The notes under the pieces are model-generated. The model made no database searches. It saw only the letters and a program-made list of their open reading frames with translations, and was not told where the DNA came from. A program made the translations under genes and the position numbers. Shown here in pieces: positions 37,381-45,902 of a stretch of 64,000 bases of DNA. Source of the DNA: Lachnospiraceae bacterium. GTDB lineage: Bacteria > Bacillota > Clostridia > Lachnospirales > Lachnospiraceae. Numbering within the stretch: the first letter of the stretch is position 1; each line of letters opens with the position of its first letter. The DNA is taken from contig JAHZFJ010000012.1 in the NCBI GenBank assembly GCA_019421365.1, positions 57,974 through 121,973 of the forward strand, given 5' to 3'.

Positions 37381-39254
37381 AAAAGATATCACAAAAATTA
37401 TATATCGCGCTAATGTTCATATTCCTCTATGCACCGATTGCAGTTTTGATTGTATTATCATTTAACAAATCAAAATCTCGTGCTAAATGGGGTGGATTTA
37501 CATTACAATGGTATAAAGAACTATTTGCTAATCAGCAGATTATGAATGCACTCTATACAACCTTAGTACTTGCACTTGTTTCTGCTTTAATCGCTACAAT
37601 AATTGGTACTGCTGCTTCTATTGCTATTAATAGCATGAAGCGTACCCCTCGTACTATAATGATGGGAATTACCAATATACCAATGCTTAATGCAGATATC
37701 GTAACCGGTATCTCTTTAATGCTTATCTTTGTAGCAATAAACTATACACTTGGATTTACAAGCGTATTAATTGCGCATATCACATTTAATATACCGTATG
37801 TAATCCTTAGTGTTATGCCAAAATTAAAACAAACCAATAAGAGTACTTATGAAGCAGCACTTGACCTTGGTGCTTCCCACATGTATGCTTTCCGTACAGT
37901 TATACTTCCAGATATATTTCCTGGAATCATGTCCGGTTTCTTACTAGCATTTACAATGTCATTAGATGATTTCATAATTACACATTTTACAAAAGGTCCT
38001 GGAATTAACACATTATCAACTAAGATTTATACAGAAGTACGTAAGGGTATTAAACCAGAGATGTATGCATTATCTACTCTTCTATTCATCTCTGTACTTA
38101 CCTTGTTGTTATTAATTAACCGTACTCCATCAGAATCGAAGGAAAATAAGAAAGCGAAAAAGAAAGTTCTTAAGAAAGAATTTAATCCTAAATTAAGATA
38201 TCTAAAACCTGCTATGGCTCTACTTGCTGTCGTTGCATTAATAGGCGGCTCCATTGCAGGTATGAGATCTACTACAGGCACTAACACTTTGAATGTATAC
38301 AACTGGGGTGAATATATTGATCCAGAAGTTATCACTATGTTTGAAAAGGAAACCGGAATCGATGTAGTCTATGATGAATTCGAAATGAACGAAGAAATGT
38401 ATTCTAAAATTGAAACTGGTGCTGTCAAATATGATGTTGTTTGTCCATCGGATTATACAATTCAACGTATGATTGATGCCGACTTACTTGCTGAAATCAA
38501 TTATGATAATGTTCCTAATATTAAGTATATCGGAGAAGACTACTTAAAGAGTGCTGAATCATTTGATCCAGGTAATAAATATGCTGTGCCTTATACCTGG
38601 GGTACTGTAGGTATCTTATATAATAAGACTATGGTTGATGAGCCAATTGATTCTTGGTCCGCAATCTTTGATGAAAAATATAAAAATAATATTCTTATGA
38701 TTAACAGTGTTCGTGACGCTATGGGTATCGCTTTAAAATATCTAGGCTACTCACTAAATTCAACGGACAAAGCTGAACTTGAAGAAGCTACTAATCTTCT
38801 TAAAGAACAAAAACCACTTGTTCAATCCTATGTAGTTGACCAAGTTAGAGACAAGATGATTGGTAACAATGCCGCTATCGGTATTATCTATTCTGGTGAA
38901 GCAATTTACACGCAACGTGAGAACCCTGATCTTGAATATGTGATACCAAAAGAGGGATCTAATATCTGGATTGACGGATGGGTAATTCCTAAGAACAGCG
39001 AAAACAAAGAAAATGCTGAGAAATTCATCAACTTCTTATGTAGACCTGATATTGCTTTATTAAACTTTGAATATATTACGTATTCAACACCTAATACAGC
39101 TGCAAGGGAAATGATTGAAGATGAATCAATTCGTAACAGTACAATTGCTTTCCCTGACAGTGAAACAATTAGTAACCTAGAAACCTTTAAGTATCTTGGT
39201 GATGATATGACTGCTTATTATGATGATAAATGGCGTGAAGTGTTATCACAGTAA
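37374..39254 (+). CDS. potCD: fused permease and substrate-binding protein of the polyamine ABC transporter
   Basis: 626 residues. Residues 1-255 are a PotC permease (six membrane segments, EAA loop EAALDLGASHMYAFRTVILPDIFPG near 160). A Lys-rich linker (KENKKAKKKVLKKEF) and one further membrane segment (about 272-292) follow. Residues 300-626 are a PotD polyamine-binding domain beginning TLNVYNWGEYIDPEVI, with the WGTVGILYN and binding-site Trp/Asp residues typical of PotD. The seventh membrane segment anchors the binding domain on the outside, replacing a lipoprotein. No frameshift is seen, so the fusion is genuine. Confidence 0.93.
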   Translation: MVKKISQKLYIALMFIFLYAPIAVLIVLSFNKSKSRAKWGGFTLQWYKELFANQQIMNALYTTLVLALVSALIATIIGTAASIAINSMKRTPRTIMMGITNIPMLNADIVTGISLMLIFVAINYTLGFTSVLIAHITFNIPYVILSVMPKLKQTNKSTYEAALDLGASHMYAFRTVILPDIFPGIMSGFLLAFTMSLDDFIITHFTKGPGINTLSTKIYTEVRKGIKPEMYALSTLLFISVLTLLLLINRTPSESKENKKAKKKVLKKEFNPKLRYLKPAMALLAVVALIGGSIAGMRSTTGTNTLNVYNWGEYIDPEVITMFEKETGIDVVYDEFEMNEEMYSKIETGAVKYDVVCPSDYTIQRMIDADLLAEINYDNVPNIKYIGEDYLKSAESFDPGNKYAVPYTWGTVGILYNKTMVDEPIDSWSAIFDEKYKNNILMINSVRDAMGIALKYLGYSLNSTDKAELEEATNLLKEQKPLVQSYVVDQVRDKMIGNNAAIGIIYSGEAIYTQRENPDLEYVIPKEGSNIWIDGWVIPKNSENKENAEKFINFLCRPDIALLNFEYITYSTPNTAAREMIEDESIRNSTIAFPDSETISNLETFKYLGDDMTAYYDDKWREVLSQ

Positions 39255-39273
39255 TTTCTTCAATATATCAATT

Positions 39274-39311
39274 AAGAAAGTCCAAGTTTATAAAAACTTG
39301 GACTTTCTTTT
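39274..39311. terminator. bidirectional terminator between potCD and the convergent repeat protein
   Basis: Perfect 16-bp stem AAGAAAGTCCAAGTTT/AAACTTGGACTTTCTT with a 4-base loop, 20 bases after the potCD stop and five bases from the opposing stop. Confidence 0.88.
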
Positions 39312-39315
39312 GTCA

Positions 39316-39660
39316 TTATTTTATTTTGTCTACTACATTCTCGTATACTTTCTTGGTACTATCTACGATTTCTTTTGTCACATCTTCTACTTTATCACCA
39401 AGTTTGCGACTAGCATAGTACATATCTTTTCCAAGCATTTCTGCTTTATCTTCCACTTTGTTACCAATTTTACGACTAGCATAGTACATATCTTTTCCGA
39501 GCATATCTGCTTTATCTTCTACCTTATTGCAAATATCCTTAGAAACTCCGACCTTCTTGCCAATCTCACTGATTGCTTCTCCACCATATTTGGTTACAAC
39601 ACCACCAGCCTTAACTACACTTTCAGCGACAGAATTCATTGTTTTTGCAACTTTAGACAT
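39316..39660 (-). CDS. LEA-like amphipathic repeat protein
   Basis: 114 residues. After a Val/Gly-rich N-terminus (AESVVKAGGVVTKYGGEAI), a 22-residue unit KVEDKADMLGKDMYYASRKIGN is repeated almost exactly (KVEDKAEMLGKDMYYASRKLGD) and begins a third time (KVEDV). The pattern resembles group-3 LEA or YtxH-like amphipathic helices that protect or coat membranes or proteins; the actual role is unknown. ATG with GAGGTG five bases upstream. Confidence 0.75.
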   Translation of the reverse strand: MSKVAKTMNSVAESVVKAGGVVTKYGGEAISEIGKKVGVSKDICNKVEDKADMLGKDMYYASRKIGNKVEDKAEMLGKDMYYASRKLGDKVEDVTKEIVDSTKKVYENVVDKIK

Positions 39661-39973
39661 AAAAACACCTCTTTCCTTTACAAGGTCTAATTTACATGCT
39701 TTTGCTTTAATAAATTTATTAATCTATTAATTTTTTCATTAGTCTCTTAATTGAATTAAACATCCAAGAATAGAATATTCATTTGAATATAATAATTCAT
39801 ACTTATATTTTCTCCAAGTAACTGATTGCTATACTAGAATTAGTTTACCATTAACCGAAAGTATTTAATATTGTAAAAAGTAGTGTTTTTAGTTACTCTT
39901 ATAGAATATCATACTTAATTCTACACATAATGAATTTAGTAAAAAATTATTTTTAATAAGGAAGGAAATTTTT
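39661..39973. other. AT-rich intergenic region, no clear feature
   Basis: 313 bases between divergent genes. Contains a short palindrome ATATTCA-TT-TGAATAT and AT-rich runs that presumably hold both promoters, but no box pair good enough to report. Confidence 0.4.
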
Positions 39974-40351
39974 ATGATAGAAGCAATATCAAAAATCACA
40001 TTATATGTTAATAATCAAGCAGATGCAAAATCTTTCTGGCTTGATAAGATGGATTTTGTAGTATCTTTCGAACAACCGATGGGACCAGGTATGATTTGGC
40101 TAGAAGTAGCTCCATCAAGAGATTCCAAAACATCATTCGTTCTATATGAAAAGGAATTGATGAAAAAACAAAATCCAGATAATCCACTTACTCACCCTTC
40201 TGTTATCCTTACAACCAAAGCTATCGAAACGATCCACGCAACACTAAAAAACAGAGGTGTGAACGTAACCGACTTGAATGTATTCCCGTACGGTAAGATG
40301 TTCACCTTCTACGACCAAGATAATAATGCCTATCTTCTTAGAGAAGACTAG
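39974..40351 (+). CDS. VOC (glyoxalase/bleomycin resistance/dioxygenase) superfamily protein
   Basis: 125 residues forming two beta-alpha-beta-beta-beta modules: ISKITLYVNNQADAKSFWLDKMDF at the start and HATLKNRGVNVTDLN...GKMFTFYDQDNNAYLLRE at the end. The family covers metal-dependent isomerases, dioxygenases and binding proteins; the usual first metal-ligand position is not obviously conserved, so activity is uncertain. AAGGAAGG ribosome site. Followed by a long structured repeat region. Confidence 0.82.
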   Translation: MIEAISKITLYVNNQADAKSFWLDKMDFVVSFEQPMGPGMIWLEVAPSRDSKTSFVLYEKELMKKQNPDNPLTHPSVILTTKAIETIHATLKNRGVNVTDLNVFPYGKMFTFYDQDNNAYLLRED

Positions 40352-40387
40352 ACATCTTGCCTATCCTCTTGTAAGTATGTTATAATG

Positions 40388-40690
40388 TAGGTTATCGGAA
40401 GGAAATCAAGCACGAACGTAGTGAGTATTTGATTTCACCCGATAAGCTAGCGATAGAACGCAGTTCAAGAGCTATATCAGATTCATGAAATGAAGCTGAT
40501 AAGAGGGATTATACGAAGTATAAGACCGTAGCTCTGAAAGAGCCATAACCTAACGAGGGAAATTACAAAGTAATTTCTCGAGTCTAGCCCCCCGATAAGC
40601 TAGCGATAGAACGCAGTTCTAGAGCTATATCAGATTCATGAAATGAAGCTGATAAGGGGATTATACGGAGTATAAGACCGCAGTTCTAAC
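40388..40690 (+). repeat. duplicated, multi-hairpin structured element upstream of luxS
   Basis: A 91-base unit (40438-40528) recurs at 40591-40680 with two substitutions and one indel. Each unit holds stems with GAA or GCA triloops: GAAC-GCA-GTTC, ATCAGATTCAT-GAA-ATGAAGCTGAT and TTATAC-GAA-GTATAA in copy 1 (GGA in copy 2). Around copy 1 further stems occur: GAAATCAA...TTGATTTC, AGAGCTA...TAGCTCT, GCTCT-GAA-AGAGC, and a long-range TAGGTTAT/ATAACCTA closing 40388-40551. It fills most of the 374-base gap between the VOC gene and luxS. It may be a non-coding RNA, a leader, or a small dispersed mobile repeat; no coding frame is seen. Confidence 0.65.
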
Positions 40691-40725
40691 GCTATATTAT
40701 ATTCTATACAGAAAAGAGGATTCTA

Positions 40726-41205
40726 ATGAAACCAATAGCAAGTTTTACAATAGACCATTTAAGACTTCTACCAGGTATCTATGTATCAAGAAAAGATACT
40801 TTTGGAGATTCAGTTATTACTACATTTGATTTACGAATGACAAGACCAAATTATGAACCTGTTATGAATAACGCAGAACTTCATACAATTGAACATCTAG
40901 CTGCTACTTTCTTACGTAATCATGCTGATTATGCGAACAAAGTTATTTATTTTGGACCAATGGGTTGCAGAACGGGTTGTTACCTACTATTAGCTGGTGA
41001 TTACGAATCCAAAGATATTGTTCCATTAATTACAGAGATGTTCGAATTCATTCGTGATTTTGAAGGTGAGATTCCAGGTGCTGCTGCTATTAATTGCGGT
41101 AACTACCTAGACCAAAATCTAGATATGGCAAAGTATTTAGCAAACCGTTATCTAACTAATGTTTTATATCAAATTAAAGAAGAAAATCTAGTATATCCAA
41201 ACTAA
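40726..41205 (+). CDS. luxS: S-ribosylhomocysteine lyase (autoinducer-2 synthase)
   Basis: Splits S-ribosylhomocysteine into homocysteine and DPD, the AI-2 precursor, in the activated methyl cycle. 159 residues; the metal site HTIEH (about 53-57) and the later Cys in AAINCGNYLDQNL are present, together with GPMGCRTGCY containing the catalytic Cys. ATG with GAGG eight bases upstream. Followed by its own terminator; no pfs gene is adjacent. Preceded by an unusual structured repeat. Confidence 0.96.
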   Translation: MKPIASFTIDHLRLLPGIYVSRKDTFGDSVITTFDLRMTRPNYEPVMNNAELHTIEHLAATFLRNHADYANKVIYFGPMGCRTGCYLLLAGDYESKDIVPLITEMFEFIRDFEGEIPGAAAINCGNYLDQNLDMAKYLANRYLTNVLYQIKEENLVYPN

Positions 41206-41225
41206 AATTGCAATTATTTATGTAT

Positions 41226-41277
41226 AAAAGGACAATTATAAACTCATACAATTAATGAGTAATATAATTGTCTTTTT
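41226..41277 (+). terminator. intrinsic terminator after luxS
   Basis: AAAAGGACAATTATA pairs with TATAATTGTCTTTTT, with an inner ACTCAT/ATGAGT stem, ending in a T-run, 20 bases after the luxS stop. Confidence 0.82.
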
Positions 41278-41365
41278 CTATTTCATTTCTAATCTTTAGT
41301 ATTGTCCCATAAAAGCCAAGAATAATTCTCTAGAACTCTCATATATATTACTAATAAACTAATGT

Positions 41366-41413
41366 AAGGAGGCAGGACAGATATTCCTCAAATAAATATT
41401 TGTCTTTTCTAAT
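41366..41413 (+). promoter_or_regulatory. displaced ribosome site with intervening hairpin before the Asn-rich gene
   Basis: A full AAGGAGG (41366-41372) lies 41 bases before the ATG. Between them GACAGATATT (41376-41385) pairs with AAATATTTGTC (41394-41404; ten pairs, one G-U). Folding this stem out leaves about 12 bases between ribosome site and ATG. Alternatively an ATT-started nine-codon leader ending at TAA just before the ATG could use the site. Confidence 0.5.
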
Positions 41414-42634
41414 ATGAGCGAAAACACATCTCCTATGCCAGACTTTACAACAGAGAATACATCGAATGAAATCCCATTTATTAACCCAAATATCAACCAA
41501 ACAAGGCAGGATTCAAAACAAGAGGAAAGCCGGCCAAAGGGTTTCAGCCATCAAGCTGATTTAATTCGTGCTGCCATGCCATATGCAAGTGGTACGAACC
41601 AACAATCTATGAATGTTATTCTTAAGGTATCGGAGCTTATGAATACTATGCAAAATCCGGAACCTGAACTCTCCGCTTGTAGCACGGATAATTCCAATGG
41701 GGGCGTTGATATGGAAGGGTTACTAACAAGCCTCAAAAATGTGTGCCATCAACGAGAAGCCGATATCATCAATATGCTTCTCAATACTATTCATGCTCGA
41801 CGTTTCTATCAGACATATCAAACAGTGGCTGCAACCATGGCAGATGAACCTTCATTAAGCGCCGCTAGCTTAGGTGGTAACAATGGTCGTAACCAAAGCA
41901 ATAATACAAGAGCAAATAGCGGCGGTAACAATATGAATGCAGTTCTTAACAATCCTTTAATGAAGGATATGTTAGATAGCTTTATGTCGCCTGAACAACG
42001 TAGTAGTTTTAATAATATCACGAATATGATAAATACTATGAGTACCATGAATAGTATGAATAATATGAATCCTACTAATGGCATGAATAACACTATGAAC
42101 AATAACCCTAATAACATGAATAGTGGTATGAATAACAATATGTACAATAACTCTAATAACATGAATAGTGGCACAAATAACAATATAAATAATAATCCTA
42201 ATAATAATATGAATAATAGTATCAATAATGCTATGAACATTATGAGCGCAATGAATGGTAATTCCAATATGAATGGTGGTATGAATAATGCTATGAATAT
42301 TATGAATGCTATGAACGCAATGAATAGTATGAACAATCCAAGCAACTTTTCTGCACCCCCTAATGTGAATCCCGTAAACACTATGAATAACGCCCCTAGT
42401 CCATCTAATAACACCAATAGCAGAGCTCCTATGGGAAATATGAACCCTAACTCATCTAGATCCTCAGCTTCCCCTAATAATGGTAGAACTAACATGAATC
42501 GTGGTGGAATGAATAATCGTAATTCTATGAGCCCTCCTACTATGAATCATCTACATGTTATGGAATTAATGAATGCTGAAGAAGATTCTGATCAAGACTT
42601 CTTATCAGGAGATGCGTCTCCTGATTTAGCTTAA
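41414..42634 (+). CDS. Asn/Met-rich low-complexity (prion-like) protein
   Basis: 406 residues, unrecognised. An N-terminal helical part (about 45-140; HQADLIRAAMPYASG, then LLTSLKNVCHQREADIINML) is followed by an Asn/Gly linker. A stretch of roughly 120 residues (about 197-315) is built almost only of Asn and Met with some Ser/Gly, such as NNMNSGMNNNMYNNSNNMNS. The Pro/Ser/Asn tail ends in acidic residues. No signal peptide. Next gene encodes a small helical protein 54 bases downstream, probably co-transcribed. Asn-rich regions of this sort form condensates or amyloid in other organisms; here that is inference. Confidence 0.78.
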   Translation: MSENTSPMPDFTTENTSNEIPFINPNINQTRQDSKQEESRPKGFSHQADLIRAAMPYASGTNQQSMNVILKVSELMNTMQNPEPELSACSTDNSNGGVDMEGLLTSLKNVCHQREADIINMLLNTIHARRFYQTYQTVAATMADEPSLSAASLGGNNGRNQSNNTRANSGGNNMNAVLNNPLMKDMLDSFMSPEQRSSFNNITNMINTMSTMNSMNNMNPTNGMNNTMNNNPNNMNSGMNNNMYNNSNNMNSGTNNNINNNPNNNMNNSINNAMNIMSAMNGNSNMNGGMNNAMNIMNAMNAMNSMNNPSNFSAPPNVNPVNTMNNAPSPSNNTNSRAPMGNMNPNSSRSSASPNNGRTNMNRGGMNNRNSMSPPTMNHLHVMELMNAEEDSDQDFLSGDASPDLA

Positions 42635-42688
42635 TTCAATATAAATTACTTACTCAAAGAAAATCTCATAAAGAAAGGAATTTGCTAA

Positions 42689-42958
42689 ATGAAAGATTTA
42701 TCCTGGATTAAACATCCTGCTATGGAACATATTGATCCAAGAAAGCTCGCTATTCTTGTTGATCTAGCCAACGAAGCAGAAGGTAAACCACTCGATCAAA
42801 GTTTACCATTCATTATGAATGCTAATACTAAGCTTAGAGCTCAAAATCTAAGTTTTTCTAAGGAAGAGAATGAGCTTCTTGTTGAAGTTCTCAGTAAAGA
42901 TATGTCTCCACAAGATAAGATGAAGTTAGATATGATGAAACGAATGATAATGAGATAA
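42689..42958 (+). CDS. small helical protein paired with the Asn-rich gene
   Basis: 89 residues, predicted helical, with repeated Lys-Met (PQDKMKLDMMKRMIMR at the end) and HPAMEHIDPRKLAILVDLANEAEGKP at the start. No domain recognised. ATG with AAAGGA ribosome site; shares the transcript and final terminator with the Asn-rich gene, suggesting a functional pair. Some similarity in style (short helices, HPAMEHIDPRKL) to the helical N-terminal part of its neighbour is possible but not demonstrated. Confidence 0.75.
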   Translation: MKDLSWIKHPAMEHIDPRKLAILVDLANEAEGKPLDQSLPFIMNANTKLRAQNLSFSKEENELLVEVLSKDMSPQDKMKLDMMKRMIMR

Positions 42959-42973
42959 AGGATACATATGTTT

Positions 42974-43018
42974 AAGAAAGCAAAGAACTTGGCCAATCGC
43001 CAAGCTCTTTGCTTTCTT
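42974..43018. terminator. bidirectional terminator between the small helical gene and leuS
   Basis: Arms AAGAAAGCAAAGA-A-CTTGGC and GCCAAG-C-TCTTTGCTTTCTT (19 of 20 paired) with a 5-base loop between convergent genes. Confidence 0.88.
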
Positions 43019-43032
43019 TATTAAAGTGTTTC

Positions 43033-45447
43033 TTATTTAACAACGATATTATAGATTCTACCTTTAACGTAGATTTCTTTAACTATATTCTTTCCTTCTA
43101 CTGCTGCTTTAACAGAGTCAGAAGCAAATACTTTCTCTTTCACGCTATCTTGTTCTTCTTCTTTATCAATAGTTATTGTATCTTTCACTTTACCATTAAC
43201 TTGAACTGCAATTTCAATTGTTGATTCAACTGTTTTTGCTTCATCCCATTCTGGCCAAGTTGTTTGATACAATCTTCCACCATAATTCATCATTTCCCAA
43301 AGTTCTTCTGTCATATGAGAAGCAACTGGATTCATTAAGATTAATAATGTCTTAAACTCTCCTCTTGTAACTTTTCCTGCTTTGTAGAATTCATTAACTA
43401 AAGACATCATAGCAGCTATTGCAGTGTTGAATTTAAGATTTTCAAAATCCTGACTTACTTTCTTAATTGTTTGATGCATCTTAGTTTCTAATTCCTTAGA
43501 ATAGCCTTCACCATCTACAATCATATCCTGTAGCTTCCAGATACGCTCTAAGAATCTTCTACAACCCTTAACACCTTCTTGAGACCATGCTGCACTTAGT
43601 TCAAATGCACCGATAAACATCTCATACGTACGAAGTGTATCAGCACCAAATTCATTCACGATATCATCTGGATTTACAACATTTCCACGAGATTTTGACA
43701 TCTTCTCGCCGTTCTCACCAAGAATCATACCATGAGAAGTTCTCTTTTGATAAGGTTCTTTCGTACTTACTAGTCCTTGATCATATAAGAACTTGTGCCA
43801 GAATCTAGAATATAATAAATGAAGTGTTGTATGCTCCATACCACCATTGTACCAATCTACTGGCATCCAATAATCAATTGCTTCCTTGCTTGCGAAAGCT
43901 TCTGTATTCGTAGGATCAATATAACGTAAGAAATACCATGAAGATCCTGCCCATTGTGGCATAGTATCAGTTTCTCTCTTCGCTGGTTTTCCACACTTAG
44001 GACAAGGTGTATTTAACCAGTCAGTCATATGGGCAAGTGGTGACTCACCATTATCTGTTGGCTCATATGTCTCTACTTCTGGAAGTTGTAATGGTAACTC
44101 ACTTTCTGGAATTGGAACATATCCGCAACAATCACAGTGTACAAGTGGAATTGGTTCACCCCAGTATCTTTGACGTGAGAATACCCAGTCTCTTAATTTA
44201 AAGTTTACTTTCTTTTTGCCAATGCCTTTTTCGCCAAGCCATTCAATCATCTTAACTTTAGCATCTTTTACTTCCATTCCGTCTAAGAAATCAGAGTTCA
44301 CTAATTTTCCTGTTGCTGTATCAGTAAATGCTGCTTCCTGAACGTTGCCACCAGCAACTACTTCGATAATTGGAAGGTCGAATTTCTTAGCGAACTCCCA
44401 GTCACGTTCATCATGTGCTGGAACTGCCATAATTGCACCTGTTCCATAAGTCATTAATACATAATCAGATATCCAGATTTGAATCTCTTTATCATTAACA
44501 GGGTTAATCGCTGTAATTCCTTCAACACATACACCTGTCTTCTCTTTTACTAACTCTGTTCTTTCGAAATCGGATTTCTTAGCTGCTAATTCACGGTATT
44601 CTACAATTGCATCAAAGTTCTTAATATCTTCTTTGTATTTATCAATCATAGGGTGCTCTGGTGAGATTACCATGTAAGTTGCACCGAATAAAGTATCTGG
44701 TCTAGTTGTGTAGATACGTAAGCTATCTTCTCTTCCTGCTAATTTGAAATCAACTTCTGCACCTTCACTACGGCCGATCCAATTCTTTTGAGATACTTTA
44801 ACTCTATCAATATAGTCAACTTCATCAAGGTCATTGATTAATTTGTCTGCATATTCTGTTATTTTTAGCATCCATTGGCTCTTAACCTTATGAACAACTT
44901 CACTATTACAACGTTCACATTTACCATTTACTACTTCTTCATTTGCAAGACCTACCTTACAAGAAGTACACCAGTTGATTGGCATCTCTGATTTGTAAGC
45001 TAAACCTTGTTCGAATAATTTAAGGAAAATCCATTGTGTCCATTTGTAGTAGTTTGGATCTGTTGTATTGATTTCACGATCCCAATCAAAAGAATAACCA
45101 AGGTTTTGTAGCTGACTCTTAAAATTAGCTACATTTCTCTTAGTAACTTCTTTTGGATGAATGTGATTTTTCATTGCATAGTTCTCAGTTGGTAAGCCGA
45201 ATGCGTCCCAGCCCATTGGATATAATACATTGTAACCTTGCATTCTTCTCTTTCTTGCAATGATATCAAGTGCTGTATATGGTCTTGGATGACCTACATG
45301 AAGACCTTGTCCTGATGGATAAGGGAACTCAACTAATGCATAGAATTTTGGTTTTGAATAATCATTTCCGGCTGTAAAGGCTTTTTCTGTTTCCCAGATG
45401 CCTTGCCATTTCTTCTCAATCGACTTTGGATTGTACGTAACTGACAT
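43033..45447 (-). CDS. leuS: leucyl-tRNA synthetase
   Basis: Class I synthetase charging tRNA-Leu. 804 residues; HIGH-like motif HVGHP in [15 protein letters not shown] near residue 50, editing (CP1) domain about 220-400 with [12 protein letters not shown], zinc-ribbon cysteines in CTSCKVG...CERCNSE and CDCCGY/CPKCGK, and KMSKS in [12 protein letters not shown] near 570. ATG with AAGGAGG. A T-box leader lies upstream, so expression responds to uncharged tRNA-Leu. Confidence 0.97.
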   Translation of the reverse strand: MSVTYNPKSIEKKWQGIWETEKAFTAGNDYSKPKFYALVEFPYPSGQGLHVGHPRPYTALDIIARKRRMQGYNVLYPMGWDAFGLPTENYAMKNHIHPKEVTKRNVANFKSQLQNLGYSFDWDREINTTDPNYYKWTQWIFLKLFEQGLAYKSEMPINWCTSCKVGLANEEVVNGKCERCNSEVVHKVKSQWMLKITEYADKLINDLDEVDYIDRVKVSQKNWIGRSEGAEVDFKLAGREDSLRIYTTRPDTLFGATYMVISPEHPMIDKYKEDIKNFDAIVEYRELAAKKSDFERTELVKEKTGVCVEGITAINPVNDKEIQIWISDYVLMTYGTGAIMAVPAHDERDWEFAKKFDLPIIEVVAGGNVQEAAFTDTATGKLVNSDFLDGMEVKDAKVKMIEWLGEKGIGKKKVNFKLRDWVFSRQRYWGEPIPLVHCDCCGYVPIPESELPLQLPEVETYEPTDNGESPLAHMTDWLNTPCPKCGKPAKRETDTMPQWAGSSWYFLRYIDPTNTEAFASKEAIDYWMPVDWYNGGMEHTTLHLLYSRFWHKFLYDQGLVSTKEPYQKRTSHGMILGENGEKMSKSRGNVVNPDDIVNEFGADTLRTYEMFIGAFELSAAWSQEGVKGCRRFLERIWKLQDMIVDGEGYSKELETKMHQTIKKVSQDFENLKFNTAIAAMMSLVNEFYKAGKVTRGEFKTLLILMNPVASHMTEELWEMMNYGGRLYQTTWPEWDEAKTVESTIEIAVQVNGKVKDTITIDKEEEQDSVKEKVFASDSVKAAVEGKNIVKEIYVKGRIYNIVVK

Positions 45448-45560
45448 GATATTTCCTCCTTATTGAAATAGAACACATTGTGTTCTATTGTGTCTTTATT
45501 AATTGAATATTGAATCTCATCAAGGAGAGTCCTTTTATATACTTGTATATATAGAGTATT

Positions 45561-45850
45561 AAAAAAAGCCCCTTCATCTCCATATCTAGAGACGAAAAGG
45601 CTTATAGTCCATTCGTGGTACCACTCTAGTTCAGAACATCTAGAAAACGTTCTGCACTCATGTATCTATAACGGGATTTCCCGCCTTGACCTACTATATG
45701 CGTTAACCATATGGTTCAATCAAGGAACTCCTAGGCGAGTTGGGAGTTGAATGTTACTGTCTCACACCTACCGACAGCTCTCTGAGAACATCATTACTCT
45801 TAATACTCCTAATCTTTGTTCGTTCAATATTCATGTTAAGTCTCATTCTA
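45561..45850 (-). promoter_or_regulatory. T-box leader of leuS
   Basis: Minus strand: the T-box core GTGGTACCAC (45624-45615) is followed by an intrinsic terminator (GAGACGAAAAGGCTT region pairing, 45603-45567, with a run of seven T). Upstream, a long stem I region (about 45850-45720) contains the CTC-bearing CAACTCCCAACTCGCC, consistent with a Leu CUC specifier. Right boundary approximate. Uncharged tRNA-Leu would favour antitermination. Confidence 0.88.
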
Positions 45851-45902
45851 TAACATTACATAGAATTTTGTCAAGGTCGAATCTTTTTTCTTTAAAGATC
45901 TC

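Noticed and set aside
39220..39690. Plus-strand frame of 156 codons after potCD
   Set aside because: Overlaps the potCD end, crosses a strong terminator and is antisense to the repeat-containing gene, whose own repeat produces the apparent pattern.
40438..40680. Two 90-base repeats as a CRISPR array or tRNA-like pair
   Set aside because: Only two copies with long hairpin-rich units, no short uniform spacers and no cas genes; no cloverleaf or anticodon loop can be drawn.
41818..42495. Long open frame on the minus strand opposite the Asn-rich gene, encoding a Leu/Ile/Phe-rich membrane-like protein of 225 residues
   Set aside because: It is the reverse complement of repeated AAT and ATG codons, which automatically give Ile/Leu/His-rich frames. 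It has no ribosome site and lies wholly inside a better-supported gene.
45448..45560. Separate small gene between leuS and its T-box
   Set aside because: The space is the spacer between the T-box terminator and the leuS ribosome site; no frame with start signals.
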